Shown here piece after piece: positions 12,003 through 25,600 of a DNA stretch of 64,000 bases. A program made the translations under genes and the position numbers. Each line of letters starts with the position of its first letter. Positions within the stretch are counted from its first letter, which is position 1. The stretch is from assembly GCA_011316305.1 (NCBI GenBank), contig SAUG01000002.1, forward strand, positions 372,001 to 436,000, in the 5' to 3' direction. The notes below the pieces were generated by a model. The model was not told the DNA's origin, searched no databases, and saw nothing but the letters and a program-made list of their open reading frames with translations. Source of the DNA: Rusavskia elegans. Taxonomy: Eukaryota; Ascomycota; Lecanoromycetes; Teloschistales; Teloschistaceae.

Positions 12003-13649
12003 GATGAAAGTGATTCAAGGGCGTTGTATCCTCAACCTGGATCTATGCACGGTGGTAGTATCGAGGATGTTGTTGTCAAGGTTTCGCCCGTGGGTAGATG
12101 TTGAATGAGAGCAAGACAGCAGAAGGAGGAAGACATGATATATACCATACTAATATATGTTTACTCGTATTCATCCTTCACCCGTCCTTCATCCAACGTA
12201 GCAGTAATAATCTAATGTCTCGGCCTCGATCAGCCGAGTGGGCCGGAATCCGGATCGAGGCACATGATGCGAACAACGATGGTGGAGCATAGTAATATTA
12301 TGGGGTCGCATCAACATTTATTAGCAATCCCACCCTTGACGTGGTGTCAAGACCTTGAACTGACATTATTATTTGGCAGCTGAGGTTGCAACCGTCAAAT
12401 GGAGTCCCCATACATACTCCATACGGTAGCCGAGGGAGCCACGCGATTTGTGGAGAAAGCGGCGCTAACAGCTAGCTCCAACGCCCAATACGAGCCCCTT
12501 ATTCTCACATGATCCCTTGACCGAATCCTTCCTTCTTCGCTTTTCCTCCAGTTAACAATGGTGCCCTACTAAATCCGAAGGAAGTATCCATCATCTGCAG
12601 TGCATGACTACTACCTCGTGCTCGATGTGAAGTGGAAGTGCATCTATAGGCATTACCATTCCCAACTTCTCCTTCCATCTTTCTCCTGATATCAATAAAC
12701 CAAACTATGCCCTCCATTTTTCCTTTTTCCTTTTTCCTTTATCCTTCCTTTGACACCCCTATGTCAGTGATGAACGACATACGCATGGTGCCACTCAAAG
12801 CACCAGCAATCATCCGAAGAATAAGGACTTCGACAGTGTCTCTCCTATCACCTTCGCCGCTACATCATCAGATCCAGCCCTCAAGGGCGGTCACCCAGCA
12901 TTGCTCTTGACTCTGATGCGCCTGCACCCAGCAGTGAGTAGCGGAGGATTTTTTGCGCAGGGACCCAGTTAGTGTGACCGAACCTCTCCAGATGACGCTG
13001 GTATTTGATGGGCTCCCATTATACCTCTCGAAGTGGACGCTCAAGTACGCGGGTCGTGTTTGGGACACGATATCCATGCATGTGCCAGTGCACGATACGT
13101 GCCCCACACATGATACTGTGTCCTATATATATGTCCTGAGACATACTACCTCGCTGAATCCTTTGTAATGCTTATGAATCTGTCCTCTGCTGATTCTCTG
13201 GAGTTGCAGGCTACAGTATGTCAATGAATGCCATACCCCAGATCAAGGCCATTGGACCGGCAATCGTTGGTCCCAATGTGGCATGCAATGGAGGCAATAT
13301 ATCCGCCACTTTACTGACATTGTAGAACGGTGTGTCGGCCCTTGGGAAGGCTGTGTGGTATACAACAGGTTGCACAGGGACAACAAGTAACACGATAGAC
13401 ATGGTACAACAATGGGTCTAGACATACAATGCCTGCACAAAGAAAATCGTATGTAATTTTTCATCCACGATTGCACAGGAGAGACAGGGAGATACTGCGA
13501 GTTAGGAATTTGGGTTGTCATAGCGGTCGAAAACCTACCCGACTCGTTTCTAGGAGCCTTGGGTAACCGTGCAACCTGAGGTAGCGCAAGGCCGAAACAA
13601 ATACAATCTCAAAAGTGAATCTATAGAAGTACATCTTACAGAACTCTCC
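12003..13649. other. Intergenic region upstream of the oxidase
   Basis: 1.6 kb between the oxidase start and the SEC62 stop, both minus strand. It should hold the oxidase promoter. A CCTTTTT-type pyrimidine repeat lies near 12713-12742. A short hydrophobic minus-strand frame at 13211-13402 has an ATG but no supporting context, and was not called. Confidence 0.5.
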
Positions 13650-14923
13650 TCAGTCGTCCTCTACCTCTTCGATTCTCGGTTTCAGATCCCGATCTTTCAA
13701 GCTGGCAGCAGGCGATGTGGCCGTTGCTTTGGCACTGATAGCTGTAGACTTTGCCTTTTCTGGCGTTTTCGACGATTTCTTCGAGTCGGCAGCAGCACTC
13801 CCATCTTTGCTCTTCTTGCCCTTCTTCTTCTTCTCCTAGATTTCACGTCAGCACTGAGCCCATGGGACCAGAAGAGCTCGCACTCACCTCCTGCCATCCC
13901 CAAACCGGCCTAAAACTATCGAAGAACCCTACATCCTCAAACAAGTTCGGGTACAACCACAAACCGGGCGGAACCGCGAAGTATGTTATAGCAAACAATA
14001 TTGCCCTGAAAATGGCCATGGCGAAGAACAACCCAATCAAGCCCAGCATTCCCATGCTCAGATACCAGACCCCTATCCTCAATGTCATCGGCCACAACGG
14101 GAACATCACCACCGCCATGATCAATACCAAAGCACCAGCCGCGTACAATTTCGTCTTCCATTGTGGGCCATCGTAGAGCCAGACATAATGAAGATCGTCG
14201 GAAATGTCTTGCTGTTGTTCAATCTTGACAGTCCAGAGACCTTTGACACGTTTCTGAGCTTTGGGACTAGGTCCATGGTTGTGACCTTCATGAGGGTCTG
14301 ACTTGGAGACACGGAGGGCGAGGAGGGAGAGTGGGAGGAGTTTGAATGTCTCCGAAGCGGTTGCGGCGTCGGTGACGGACGGGAGGACGGGGTTCTTTGA
14401 GCGGGCTTTGTTGTATGCTGGAGACTGAAGAGCACGGAGGGCGCGTTTAACTAGGGAGGCAAATGAATCAGTCTTCTGCCATGAGTTACTGTAACGCATT
14501 CGGATCCGGAGATGTACCTCTGAACATGTCCTTCCTCTGCCCGTTGAGAATGCACGTCCTCGACTTCAGATCCTGCCCACGCAACCATTTCGCCAAGGCT
14601 AGAGCTTTCGGATCGGGTGCTCCGGGGGTTATGGGAACGTGTTGGCCGGCCTGACCTTGTGCCTGTGGTTGCGCAGACTGCTCGGCTGCTTGCTGCTGCT
14701 GCTGGGCCATGTGCTGCTCGTAGGCTTGTTGTTTGAGCTTGTTGACGTATTGTTCGAAGGTCATACCGGCCTTCTTCGCATCGTTCTCGATCTGCTGGCG
14801 CTGCCATTGCTGGAATTGCTGGGGCGTCATTCCTCGTTTCTGTGCTTCCATGGCGACTTGCTGTTGCATAGCGGCCATTTGCTGGGGAGAGGGCTGTTGG
14901 CCCGGTGGAGGTGGGCCTGACAT
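13650..14923 (-). CDS. SEC62: ER translocation complex subunit Sec62
   Basis: Exons 14923-14518, 14450-13888 and 13835-13650 encode 384 residues. Introns are 67 nt (GTACAT..CTAG) and 52 nt (GTGAGT..CTAG, GCTGACG branch); both joins restore the expected Sec62 reading (MFRVKRAL across intron 1). The N-terminal 90 residues are Gln-rich (MAAMQQQ, AQQQQQAAEQ), followed by the conserved cytosolic domain (PKALALAKWLRGQDLKSRT), a region with HEGHNHG, two membrane spans at about 232-252 and 258-290 (GALVLIMAVVMFPLWP and MGMLGLIGLFFAMAIF), and a Lys-rich acidic-ended tail (KKKKGKKSKDG). Sec62 works with Sec61/Sec63 in post-translational protein import into the ER. The ATG at 14923 was chosen over an upstream GTG. 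Confidence 0.93.
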
Positions 14924-17900
14924 CACGTGGAAGGTGGTTCACTTTTTCTATTCGTGTTTGCGAAAAATTGTCGTACAAGAAAGCTTCACTTCAGTCTTGA
15001 CTCTTACTCTGAAAGGACACGGAATGAATTGTCATAAGGCTTGAGCTGCTTAGTCAGCCCCGCCAAGTCTCGCGATCCCACCTATGGCAGAAAGGGTAAC
15101 TTAACGCAAGCTACCGTTCTACGATTTCAACGACTTCCAAGGGCAACGATGTATACTAACGTCAAGATCTGACCTTCAAAAAACTTGAAAGAAGACATTG
15201 GTAGGTTTACCGTTGCCACGAAGACAAGGATTAAGAAGAGAACCTACAAGGCGTAAACCAGTCGAAGGCGGACCGGGGGGGCGACGACATCTCAAACCAA
15301 ATTTACAATGACACTTTTTCATGCCATGGGTACATCTTCGGCATTTCTCTGATTTCGTATGAAAGAAGTACCACTGTTCAAGATTGCTTTCTCAGCACCA
15401 TGCCTCATCATTGTTGCTCTCTGCCTTATATACTTCATGTACCAGGCGCGACTTTCCTTGGCGGGGCCGTTCACTTGGTGATATGTAATTTGATCGTAGC
15501 AGTGGCATTGAACGAGAATCTAGACGAAGCTATTGATTCCTATGGACAGAAAAGTTCGACAAAATCATGATAGTACGAAAGAAACATCGTTTGCATTGGA
15601 GTTGATGTCCAGGCAGACTTGCCTCACTATTCGTGAAGGAGTTCCAGAAGATATCGGCGCAGGCGGGAGGGTGTCGCAAGGGACGAACGAACTAGCCAAA
15701 TCGAATGGCCTGCCAGTGCATGGAAAGGACTCCGGCCCTCGGAGGACCAGCCACTGACCAACGATTGGTGGGTTACTCAGTGATGTTCGTCCGAGGCCCG
15801 ACTATGGTATCCTCCTCAGTGCTCGTTACTTCACTCGCGGGGCTCCGGCTAAGCATCAAAGTTGTCGACAATAACGTCGCTCATGTTACTCTTTGCTGAG
15901 CCTCGCTTGGTCGAGGTCATGAAGGTGGTGGCCTTCAGTGCAGCCGGAAGCTGATCCAGGATATTGCAACCTTGCAGCGGCTGGCAAGGCAAACAACATA
16001 CCATCTCCCTTCGCATATAAGTTGAAAAACGATGAAGTCAGTCTAGATGTCGTCCGAACAAGATCAGCAAAGTGGTTTTTGGAGATGGCGTCTAAGTTGA
16101 CCCGCCTTGCTTTGGTAGATAATCACCTTGTGTCTGCAGTCAGGGTAGCATGGAGTTAAGCCACCCGCAGATCCCGTTTCAGTATTCGTCGGCTATTCTG
16201 CCGGCAAGCGAGACGCACTGATCTAGGGCGGAGTGTTTGTGTGCGCCATACATGTGGGTAGCAGGTGGATCAGCATACTAATCACGGACCCTTCAGCGGC
16301 CACATCGAGAAACGTGGCCGGCGGGACTGCCAATCCAAATTCCATATGAAGCTGTGAAACGGTGATCGTCAATTCATGGCTTACTGCAGGTGGCGACTTC
16401 CGGGAATGGGTGCAACTGTTCAGGATGCCTGCTCCCAGATGCCAACGCGAATTCGGCCGAGAGAGGTGGACCTTCGGATGGAAGCGTGATCGCCACCAAA
16501 GACGATACAAAGAGCTTTCAAGGAGTTCGAATAGCCGGACCGTCCTTTGGTGACGCAAGAGGGATCTTGAAAGCCGTAGAAGCGCCAGGTGGTGTCGACA
16601 CAACACAAAGAGCGGTGCGCATATACATCACCACCCCTTCCCACGACCAAGTCTGATTCATTCACGGGAAGCTCAGCGAGTAAATTCCATGCGATCTGTG
16701 GTACCTGGGCACCTGGCGTTTGAGAAAATCAACGTCACAATCGACCTTGCAGCCTTGGGCTCGGAATAATTGATGAAGCGAAGTGGAGCTGGGGACGTGC
16801 GCTTCGTTTCTGACAAGGTGGAGTTAATCTCCTTCCTTGGTGTCCGTCATGTCAGGGTCAGGTGGCATGCTGAGAAGGAACGAAACTTAGCTGCTGTCCA
16901 ATGAGCTGTGTTCCTAGAAGCCTTGAAGATTTGAAAACGCCCTATTTCAGATGTTGTGCGATCCCATGCAGATCGTCGCTCTGTCGTAAACACGGGAAGG
17001 TCATGGGAGCTTTTCGTCCGATTCTAACTTGTGCGGAAGGGGATGCGTCGTTGATTCCACTGATATTATATGTGATCTGTTCAAGCCGGAAGGGCATGTT
17101 TTCCCGAGTCTCTATGTCGAGACCAGAGTTTTGCATTGCACACCAGACCGGAGAGAGCAAAAGCATGGACATGTTTAAACATTTGAAGATAGAAATTCTT
17201 GCTTGCTCGCAGTTCTGAACATCTTGTAAGACGTTCTGTCTCATACACGGTCAAGCCTTTGAGCTCGGAGGTCAGTCGTCAGTCGTTGGGAAAGTGAGAA
17301 GAACCCCTGTCATGTCAGCACGTTGTTTCCTGTAAGCAATACCGTGAAGAGGCACAGCGCGCAGCAAAACCAGCGGTAGATTCAATGGACGCATACCTAA
17401 GCCATTTCCATGTTTCGAGTGGCTTGCATATTTGCCTGGAGTAAGGCGATAGCGTCTGGAAGCTGCTTCCCGCAATAGTCTCGGAAGGTTCCAGGCCAGC
17501 ATGATGACATTTGTTATGTCTACACACATGACCTGGCGCAGGCAGTGTTGAGTCGCTGTATAAAATTTGCCTTTGGAAGTTGCCCACTGCTATTTTGGTC
17601 GGATGTTGTAGATCTTTGAATATTAAACCCCCCAATCTTGAAGCAGGCTTGCTTGTGGAGCAAGCTCTAAAACCCTGAAACAGTACAATGAGCTCTGCTT
17701 GGTCAAATGTCGGCCCTGGTGACTTTCCAGGAAGCATGGAAAGTAACTCTATATGCATTTGCCATCACACGGAGAGAAGCGCGCCATATAGTACCTAATA
17801 TGGCTCCTTCAAACGCGAAAATAAAAATCCCATTGTAGGAGAGTGATCGTCGTCGCAGCTTCGCATGCAGGTTGGGAGAGGGCTTGATGGCTGAATACGA

Positions 17901-18278
17901 GAAGCCGAGATAGTAAAGCCAATTGAAGAGATCCGTTTCTTACCTACCAGTACCGGCATTGCTGTCCATGCTTCTTATCACTGACATTCAGGGCAAAACA
18001 GCAGGTCTCTGGAAACCAATGGCATCGAAGCAATGCTTCAGCCGATATGTCGGCCTCCCTAGTCGTCGGTCCAAATGGTTGAGCGGACCGCGCCCTCTTC
18101 ACTGCACCTGGGGCGTTCCTAAACATAGACTCGAAATTGCTTTATTACCTCCGTTGCATGTCGAACAAATTCGTTGATATAAGAACACTGGGTACCCCTG
18201 GCTTGTCGTCTGCAAAGATCCCACTTGACCGACCTTTCTCTAGATACTGCAACCGTTTGTTGAGATCTGCGGAACAAG
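14924..18278. other. Gene-poor region upstream of SEC62
   Basis: 3.4 kb with many short frames on both strands. Fragments such as the minus-strand frame at 16223-16606 and the plus-strand frame at 16390-16656 have locally protein-like sequence, and an AG acceptor-like site precedes the latter at 16389, but no start, stop and splice pattern fits together. It may contain decayed coding DNA. Nothing is called. Confidence 0.4.
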
Positions 18279-18855
18279 ATGGAAGCGGACTTTGCTGCTC
18301 TGAAGATCGCTGACCAAACTTCCCACCAAATGGCACCGTCCTGTGCACAAGCTCATCATGCGGGAAGTCAGAGCACTTCACCAGTCAATGTTGGAACCGG
18401 AGCCCAGGTGAGTGTCCTCGAAGTTAAGACCCCGGCGCTGTACAATGCTTTGATCTCGCTTGTCCCTGGGAAGACTGCAGGTTGCTACTCAAGATTGGCT
18501 ACGAGACGTTGGCTATCTCCTTTATTGTCTCGGTGCCTTGACATCATCGATGCAGACCACAGGTGTCGCCGCTAACCAATCCATATGTCAACAGGAGCCA
18601 AGACTTGCCGAACATCAGGGTCAACGACGGAACTCGACCCCAGCTGCCCTAGTTCCTTACCACACGGACACCTTCACGGACGCGGGTTCCCTCAGCATCG
18701 AACCTGGAGCTGAACAGCCTCGACGACATTCGAGCAGTCGCATTCACCATGTCATGCAACAGTGGAAGCAAGAGAATCCTCGTGATGAGCCTTTCAACAG
18801 CGTCGCGTACTACGCCAGGCAGACGTCTGCTGGGAACAAACCGTCCGCGATGTAA
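18279..18855 (+). CDS. Candidate small two-exon gene, unknown function
   Basis: An ATG at 18279 opens 43 codons to a GTGAGT donor at 18408. An intron of 73 nt ending in ACTGCAG at 18480 keeps the frame into a second exon, 18481-18855, for a total of 167 residues. The second exon begins VATQDWLRDVGYLLYCLG and ends in a Ser/Arg/Gln-rich tail (PRRHSSSRIHHVMQQ). The splice signals and frame agreement are the only support. No family, signal peptide or clear domain is recognised, and the surrounding DNA is gene-poor, so this could be chance. Confidence 0.3.
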
Positions 18856-19443
18856 TGAGGATGCAGAGGACGGCGAATGGTGGCGCTGAGTTGAGAAATG
18901 GCATCGAGGGGTACGGTTGATGGAGGATTTGGGACAAGTACAGGGCCTTACCTTTCCAGAAAGTGTGTTTGCTTCGATAGACCAGAGTTGGAACTTGTGT
19001 TTCAGTCTTCCCCATGTGGAGTTGGGCCAGTTGCAGGTCCTGTCCTCGTATGCCCATTCTCATAGAATGAATGTGATCCGTAGGACAGTCTTTCTGCCGT
19101 GCTGATGATCCTCCAGCGAAAGGATATCAACCGATGGAGTTATCGGTAGCAGCAGTGTTACTTATTGAAATGCTGAAGCGTTGATTCTCCCGTGGAGTAT
19201 TTGAAGCGCATTCTGTAGAGATGGTTGAGCACACAGCACCAAGGCCTGATATGTTCTGGTTGACAGCGATTGGTTGATTGATTGAGATGACGTCTTGAGG
19301 ATTACCTAAGAGAGCTCCAAGACGCTAGATCTGAATGAGGCTAGTTTCATGATCTTAGAACGATGAGATAAGCGAGCCTCTCAGGTAAGGTACGACTATC
19401 TCATCTCGATACACAACGTTCGTTCCCGTTCATCCCCCACTGC
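18856..19443. other. Short intergenic region
   Basis: About 590 bp with no gene seen. It lies directly upstream of the F-box-type pseudogene and would have held its promoter. Confidence 0.5.
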
Positions 19444-21316
19444 ATGATGCAACTACCACCGGAACTCAAAACCGAGATCTTGCGGCACGTGAGAACGACC
19501 AATGCTTATCCAAAAATGGACTTCAAGGCCATCAGGCTTGTGAACAACCAAAGGTCGGCTTGCACTTCTCCTTTCTTGTTTGAGCGAATCTACTGGTCGC
19601 CTCAAGTTTTGAATCTTGAAGCTTTTAAAGGCATTATCAGTCGTCCAGATCTGGCAGCTTGCGTCAAAGAGCTTGTCTTTGATGGCAGCCAAATCGCCCA
19701 GGGTTTGTCCAAGAGGAAATAATTATCTTTATGTCCAGTTCAAGGATCTTTTTGGCGATGTTGATTTCTCGTTCCCGGTATAGCACCAGTGAGCATCATA
19801 CTACATTCTATCTGGGTCTGATACTCTTGCCGCCTACATTGGTGTCGGTTTCGACTCACTGTTGTTTAAAGAGGTCGAACCTGAGATCATTGAACTCGGT
19901 ACCCGTTTTCGATCTACACCTTCCAGGCAAAGAACTTCCGAATTGGTTGAAGAGCAATCTGGGAGTTTTCAAGAGGCACATTTCATGAACAAAGGCTACC
20001 GTCTGTGGCTGCTATGCGCGGAGAAGCAGTGCGAACGAATGAGCAGCCCAGAAGTGGGCCAGGTATTTGCTGCGGGTTTATCTAAAATCAGTATGTACAG
20101 CAAAACTTCTACTTACTCTCCCATCATTGCCAAGGCTCGGCCTTCAAGACTGCTGGCGCGCACGCACTCTTTCGTCAATGTTGCTTTCACTTGTAACCCT
20201 CGCCGCCCTCGCAAACCCATATTGTGGTCCTTTCCCTAAGATCAGAAACATCAGAAGGGGTGGAATCAGTTGTCCTTGTCCGTGGCTGGTCTAAAAATCC
20301 GGAGAAGCGAAAGGTTCATCACGACTCGGAGACTTTGATAAAGTCCTGCACGGGCTCCCCTTTTGCACGATCCTGGATTGTATTCCGACCCAAACCGTAT
20401 GACTGGGAATTTGTTTTAGACGGCAGCAAAGAGCTCGGACTCGAAGCGTCCGATGGATTTTTCGAGTTTACCTTCCTCTCGAATGCTTCATCAAGCGCTG
20501 GCGTACAACCATCTAAACTGAGAGTCGGCTCGATCGACATTTCCAAGGACAGAGCGCAAGAAATATGCTGCGGATACGGAAAAGGCATCCGGCCGCTACT
20601 TGAATCGGGCGATAATCGAAGATGCTACAAGTTCTAACCAATGCTTATCATGATTTGATCTATCTGTCGCTGCATATGGCTACAATTGAGGGTGTTGATT
20701 TACCACACCGGATGCCGGATCTTAGGGGATTGGGTCATCTTCTATACTCGCTTACCGGATTGGAATTTCTGGACCTCCGTTTTCCAGTAGCATTGTCTGA
20801 ACCGTCTTGGGGAAATCACTACACTTACGAGCGGGTATTCGAACGCAAAGATGGACGATGGCCCAAAATGCATACTCTTACGCTTCACAATATTGCAATC
20901 GGTACCAGAGATCTAGTCTCACTCTTTTCCAATGGTCTGCCCGTTTCTGCGAACACTAGCTCCCTCCATGATGTTACTCCTTGACGGAAAATGGGAATGG
21001 ATCATCGAATTCATGCACCAGGTAATGATACTTGACGAGATGGACACAAAATACGGGAGTACTTTGCTGTATCCTGGTGTAAACTTTTACGACGAGGATC
21101 GGTATGAAGATAGGTATAGGAATGAGGTGTACAGTGACTTCATGGGTTTCGTTTGTGGGTACGGACTACGGAGCACGAAATCACAAGTTTCATCCAAGCA
21201 TTGACTTCGACGACGAAGATCAAGAAGGCGACAAAGTTATGCTGGCCCAAATGAATGCGAGAATAGCCCCAGGCTCTCTCAAAGAACTGGAGGATTACTT
21301 GCAGCTAACCCATTAA
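19444..21316 (+). pseudogene. F-box-like protein gene broken by several frameshifts
   Basis: An ATG at 19444 starts an F-box-like N-terminus (LPPELKTEILRHVRTTN, FKAIRLVN, then SPFLFERIYWSP) that stops at 19722. Protein-like sequence continues in other frames in the same order: FKDLFGDVDFSFP near 19740-19785, SGSDTLAAYIGVGFDSLLF then HFMNKGYRLWLLCAEKQC (about 19793-20090), ESVVLVRGWSKNPE to RAQEICCGYGKGI (20224-20600), LIYLSLHMATIEGV to MHTLTLHNIAIGTRDLV (20622-20940), WEWIIEFMHQVMILDEMD (20990-21050) and DYGARNHKFHPS to the stop at 21316. At least five frame changes are needed, and the joins lack introns of workable size. This fits a decayed member of the large fungal F-box/leucine-rich-type family (substrate adaptors of SCF ubiquitin ligases). 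Several independent indels argue against a sequencing error. Confidence 0.8.
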
Positions 21317-22633
21317 CCATGTCTTGACATTCGGAACTTCCTGCATCGCTAGGCTCAGTCGGCTGCCCGGACCTACAGGAGGAACCCTTACGGTACGTCA
21401 AGAGAGTGTACAAGATGCTATGAGAATTTTCTTTTGTCCGTGGGTGAGAAGTCTTTAGCTAAGGTACCGACCAACGCAGTTAGCTAAGAGGCGCAAGTGT
21501 AAGGGCAAATACTTACAGATCATCATACCTTTAGCCAGGTCAGGGGGGCCAAATTCAAGACGATCATCCTCGTTCGTGGCATGTCCTGGATTGGCTCCAC
21601 ACCCCTCAAGAAATCCGACCTGGTGAGATTTAGAGCCGGTCACCACATGTATCATTCACAGGATTGGATTCGAGATCCACAATCCCACATCGGCCCCTTT
21701 GGCATTGGTTATGGAAAATCGCCTAGGGCAGTCTTAAAATGAGGACGAAAAAAAAAACACAACACAGTGTAATCCGGACTCCTTTCGGACAATCTCGAGA
21801 CCCGTTGATCACCCTACCCAGTTCCCCACCACAGCAATTTGGACCATCATCTTGAAGTTCTATCTTTTTGCACTGAACCCAACTCCGACATCATCCACAA
21901 GATCATAAAGTCCCATCCAGATACGGCGCTTATCTCTCCTCTTCATCATACAGGTAGGACAATGTGGGTGCTTCGTCAGCTTACTCAAGTGTACGCGTAC
22001 GCCCCTGGATCTCGACATCGTTCGCCTAACCATTCGGCCTTGAGCTTATGGACTGGCGGTAAGTGAAGAGGTATTGTAATATTTTCCTCCATTGTATCGA
22101 GTTGATCTTCAAGGACGCTGGCGGAGGTAGGGATATATGAAACAAGCATTTTCCATCTACCTACCGAGCTCGTTTCTCGAAAGCTTGGGCATTGTTTGTT
22201 AGATTGTAGGTGGTGCCTATGCGATTCGATGGGCACAGGTGAAGAGAAGGAACGGTAGGTGAAGTTTGGTTCCAAAGGGAGATGAGTACTACCTTGTAGT
22301 GCAAACTTGTCCGACAATATAAGATGAGTAGAGATGGACTAGGATTGGACCGTTGGCGCGAGGAATGATGCATTCTAAGTAGGTATATATGGAGAAAAAC
22401 TTGGTCTATTGTATTCTATCAATGTCCTTCAGTGTCTATGACGGACCAGAAGCTGCCTGCAAGAATCCCTTAAGACCTATGCCCCGTCGTGAAGAAAATC
22501 CCTGAAACTCCTAGGAACGTCTCGTTCGATGACCGTCAGGTGTCGTCTATCATCCCGATCATCACCTTCCCCCCATGCCCCGTAATAGCATTGCAGTGTC
22601 TCAAAGCAGATCTCACACGGAAATTGAACACAT
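21317..22633. other. Intergenic region between the F-box relic and eEF3
   Basis: 1.3 kb with no supported gene. A plus-strand frame around 21839-22066 lacks an ATG start. The right part should contain the eEF3 3' UTR (minus strand). Confidence 0.5.
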
Positions 22634-25600
22634 CTAGTCGTCTTCGTCTGAAAAAACCTCCTCGCCCTTCTTCCTCCTCGCCATCCGATCCTTCTTCTTC
22701 TTCCTCAATTCAGAACTCGTCAATTTAGCCTTCTTCTTGTTACCCTCGATTTTGTTGCCCATCGCATCAAACTTGTCCTCCGCGTCATCTTCAGCCTTCA
22801 ATCTTTCACCTTTGCCTTGACCTTGGATCCAGTTGTGGCCTGAAGGAGTCATTTTTCCGTCCAAGACCGCCCAGACTTCCTCAGTCAGGTTCTCCGTGAA
22901 CTCTGCTGAGTGGGTGATAATGATGACACCTCCCTCAAAGGACTTCAGAGCTTTGGATAGAGCACCTAGGGAATCGCGGTCGAGGTAATTCGTAGGCTCA
23001 TCAAGGACAATCAAATGGGGCCGTTGCCATGAGCAGGCTGCCAGGACCACTTTGACACGCTGACCACCAGAGAGACCGCGCATGCGGGAGTGACTGATCA
23101 ACTCGGCATCCAGACCAAAGTTGGCACCGTGCTGTTCAATCTCCTTTCGCACCAATGGGCGGAATTGACCACTGGCAAGCGCTTCCTTCTGGTCAACATC
23201 GGCAACCATTTTCTGATGCGATGCGAGTATCTCGCTTCGAGGAATCCATGCGTTGTCGGCAGTCATCATGGGAATCCACTTCTCATTCTTCTGGCCAACG
23301 TTCTCACCCAATACGAACGAGCACTCATATTCATATGAGTTCTTGAACTTTCTTCGCGAGTGGATACCGATGACACGACGCTTGGACCCTTCGATGTTGT
23401 AGATCTTGTCCATTGCCTTCTCGTCTTCGTCAGTGACGATCTTGTTGGCACGATCCATGGTCTCTCGATCCTCTCCAGTCTGGAAACGCCATTGGATGTA
23501 TTCCGATGGAGTTTTGTCGAGATGGTGATCGATGTGAGCGAAGGCATGTTGCTTGATATAAGCAATACGAATGTTCTCATGCGTGTAGACGTCACCGGAT
23601 GTGGGAACGAGCTCACCAGTCAGGACGTTGATCAAGGTGGATTTGCCGGCGCCATTGGGACCAATGACAGCAATTCGGGAACCGAGCGAACATTGAAAAG
23701 TGATGTCAGAGATTTGGGGTTTCGAGGTACCAGGATATTGGAACGCCATGTTGGTAACACGAACGATGGCCTTAGCTTTGGTCTTGACACCCTCCAAGTA
23801 ACCTGGCTCGGGGAACTTGAATTCCATATCGGATGCACTGAGCTCGTAGTATGATTTGGCAGAAGGAACTTTCTTGACGAACTCCTGTAGATTACCACGA
23901 TATCTTCGGAGCTTGAAGCGCTCATAGTGGATGACGTGCTGGATTACGTTGTTCAAAAATTTGCTGTCGTGCGAAACGATGATTGATGTGCAGGGAGAGT
24001 TGGTGAGATAGTCTTCAAGCCACTTGACGTTCTTAACATCCAGATGGTTAGTAGGCTCGTCCAGAAGCAGGATATCAGGGTCTTCGAAGACAGCACGCGC
24101 CAGAGCGAGCTTCATTTTCCAGCCACCAGACAAAGACGTGATCGGGCCTTCAAACTGTTCCTTGAAGAAACCGAACTCGGTCAACTTAGATTCGACGGCA
24201 GACAGTTCCATCTCGATGCCAACATCCGCAAGCTTTTTCATCGTCCAGCCGATGACGGTTTGCTCGGTATCCGCTGAGTCGAGATCGTGTTCCACGAACA
24301 CAGTCTTGACTTCATTTTGCTTGGGAAAGCCTTCGACCTGCTCGTTGTTGATAGCACGCATGAGAGTCGATTTACCTGAACCATTGGGACCAAGTAAACC
24401 GTATCGCTGGCCGCGCTTCAGGCGTAGATGCGTTTGATTCAGCAGGATCTTGGCGCCGTACGCAAGATTGAACGTGCAGTTGCAAAGATCTTCGCCCTGT
24501 TCGTCATCTTCCTCTGACTCTACTTCATCAACGGCACCAGGAGATGCTCGCTTTCGAAGCGCATCAGCGATAGGTCGCGCATCGGCATCACCAACGATAG
24601 CAGCAATGTATGTCAAAGTCTGCTCAGTCCAGCTAGCAGGATCATTGTCTTTCTCGTCGATGAGCTGGCCAGCGATTGCCGAGATATATTCGATGATAGG
24701 CTCAAATTTCGTGGCCTTCTCCTTGTGAGATGATTCGAGAATTTGCTTAAGAAGAGCAGAGACGGTAGCTATGTCGCCTGCATGCGAGACTTCTGGAATT
24801 TTGCCATCCTTCACGTCACCGACTCGGATCAAGGTATCAAGACCCTGCCTGGTCTTCTCACGAGCTTCGGGATCTGCCAGGTTGTCGTAATTCTTCTTCA
24901 AGCCGGGCATCAGTCGTGGCAAGAAAGCAGCCACGATTTGAGGATCTTCGACCAATTTGCACATGTTGTCAACGATGACGGCCGACTTTCGCTTGATAGC
25001 AGTTTCGCGCTCCGCAAGACCTCTATCCAGTAAAGGAACCATGATGGCCAACGTTGGCTCGTGGACATCGGTAACGAATGTAGTCGCACCAAGCAGATGC
25101 ACAGTCTCTGGGACGTTCTCAGGTTTAGCAACACACTTGATTAGCTCAGGAATGAACCGTTCGATGTCCTTGTTTACGATGAGATTGCAGACTTTCTCCA
25201 TTGTCGTATAAGCAGCTTTCTTGACCTCGGGCTTGGTGTCCCACATTGCACCAGATATGGCAGGAATGAGATCAGGAACACGGTACGCGAGCTGGGTCGG
25301 TGCGCTGTCGACAAGTGCCTCGACGCAATCGAGACCTGTCATTTTTTCGGGCCATTTTTGAGCGCTAAGGATAGATTTGATAATTGGGGGAAGGGCTGCC
25401 TTGACCGCATTGGGATTCATAGCTTTAACAATGGCGAGAGCAGCTGCTTGTGCGGCGACCTTAACCGTGGACATTTTGTCGCCCACGGCTGCCAGGACGA
25501 AGGGTAGGAGAGCGACGAGGTATGGCTCGACGTTGGGAGCGACGGTGTTGTGCTGAGCAATGTGCTGGATGGCGTTGAGAGCCCGCTCTCGTACACCGGC

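Noticed and set aside
16223..16665. Overlapping protein-like frames on both strands, one with CNCSGC suggesting a metallothionein
   Set aside because: The cysteine run is too short, the start is GTG, and no upstream exon could be defined.
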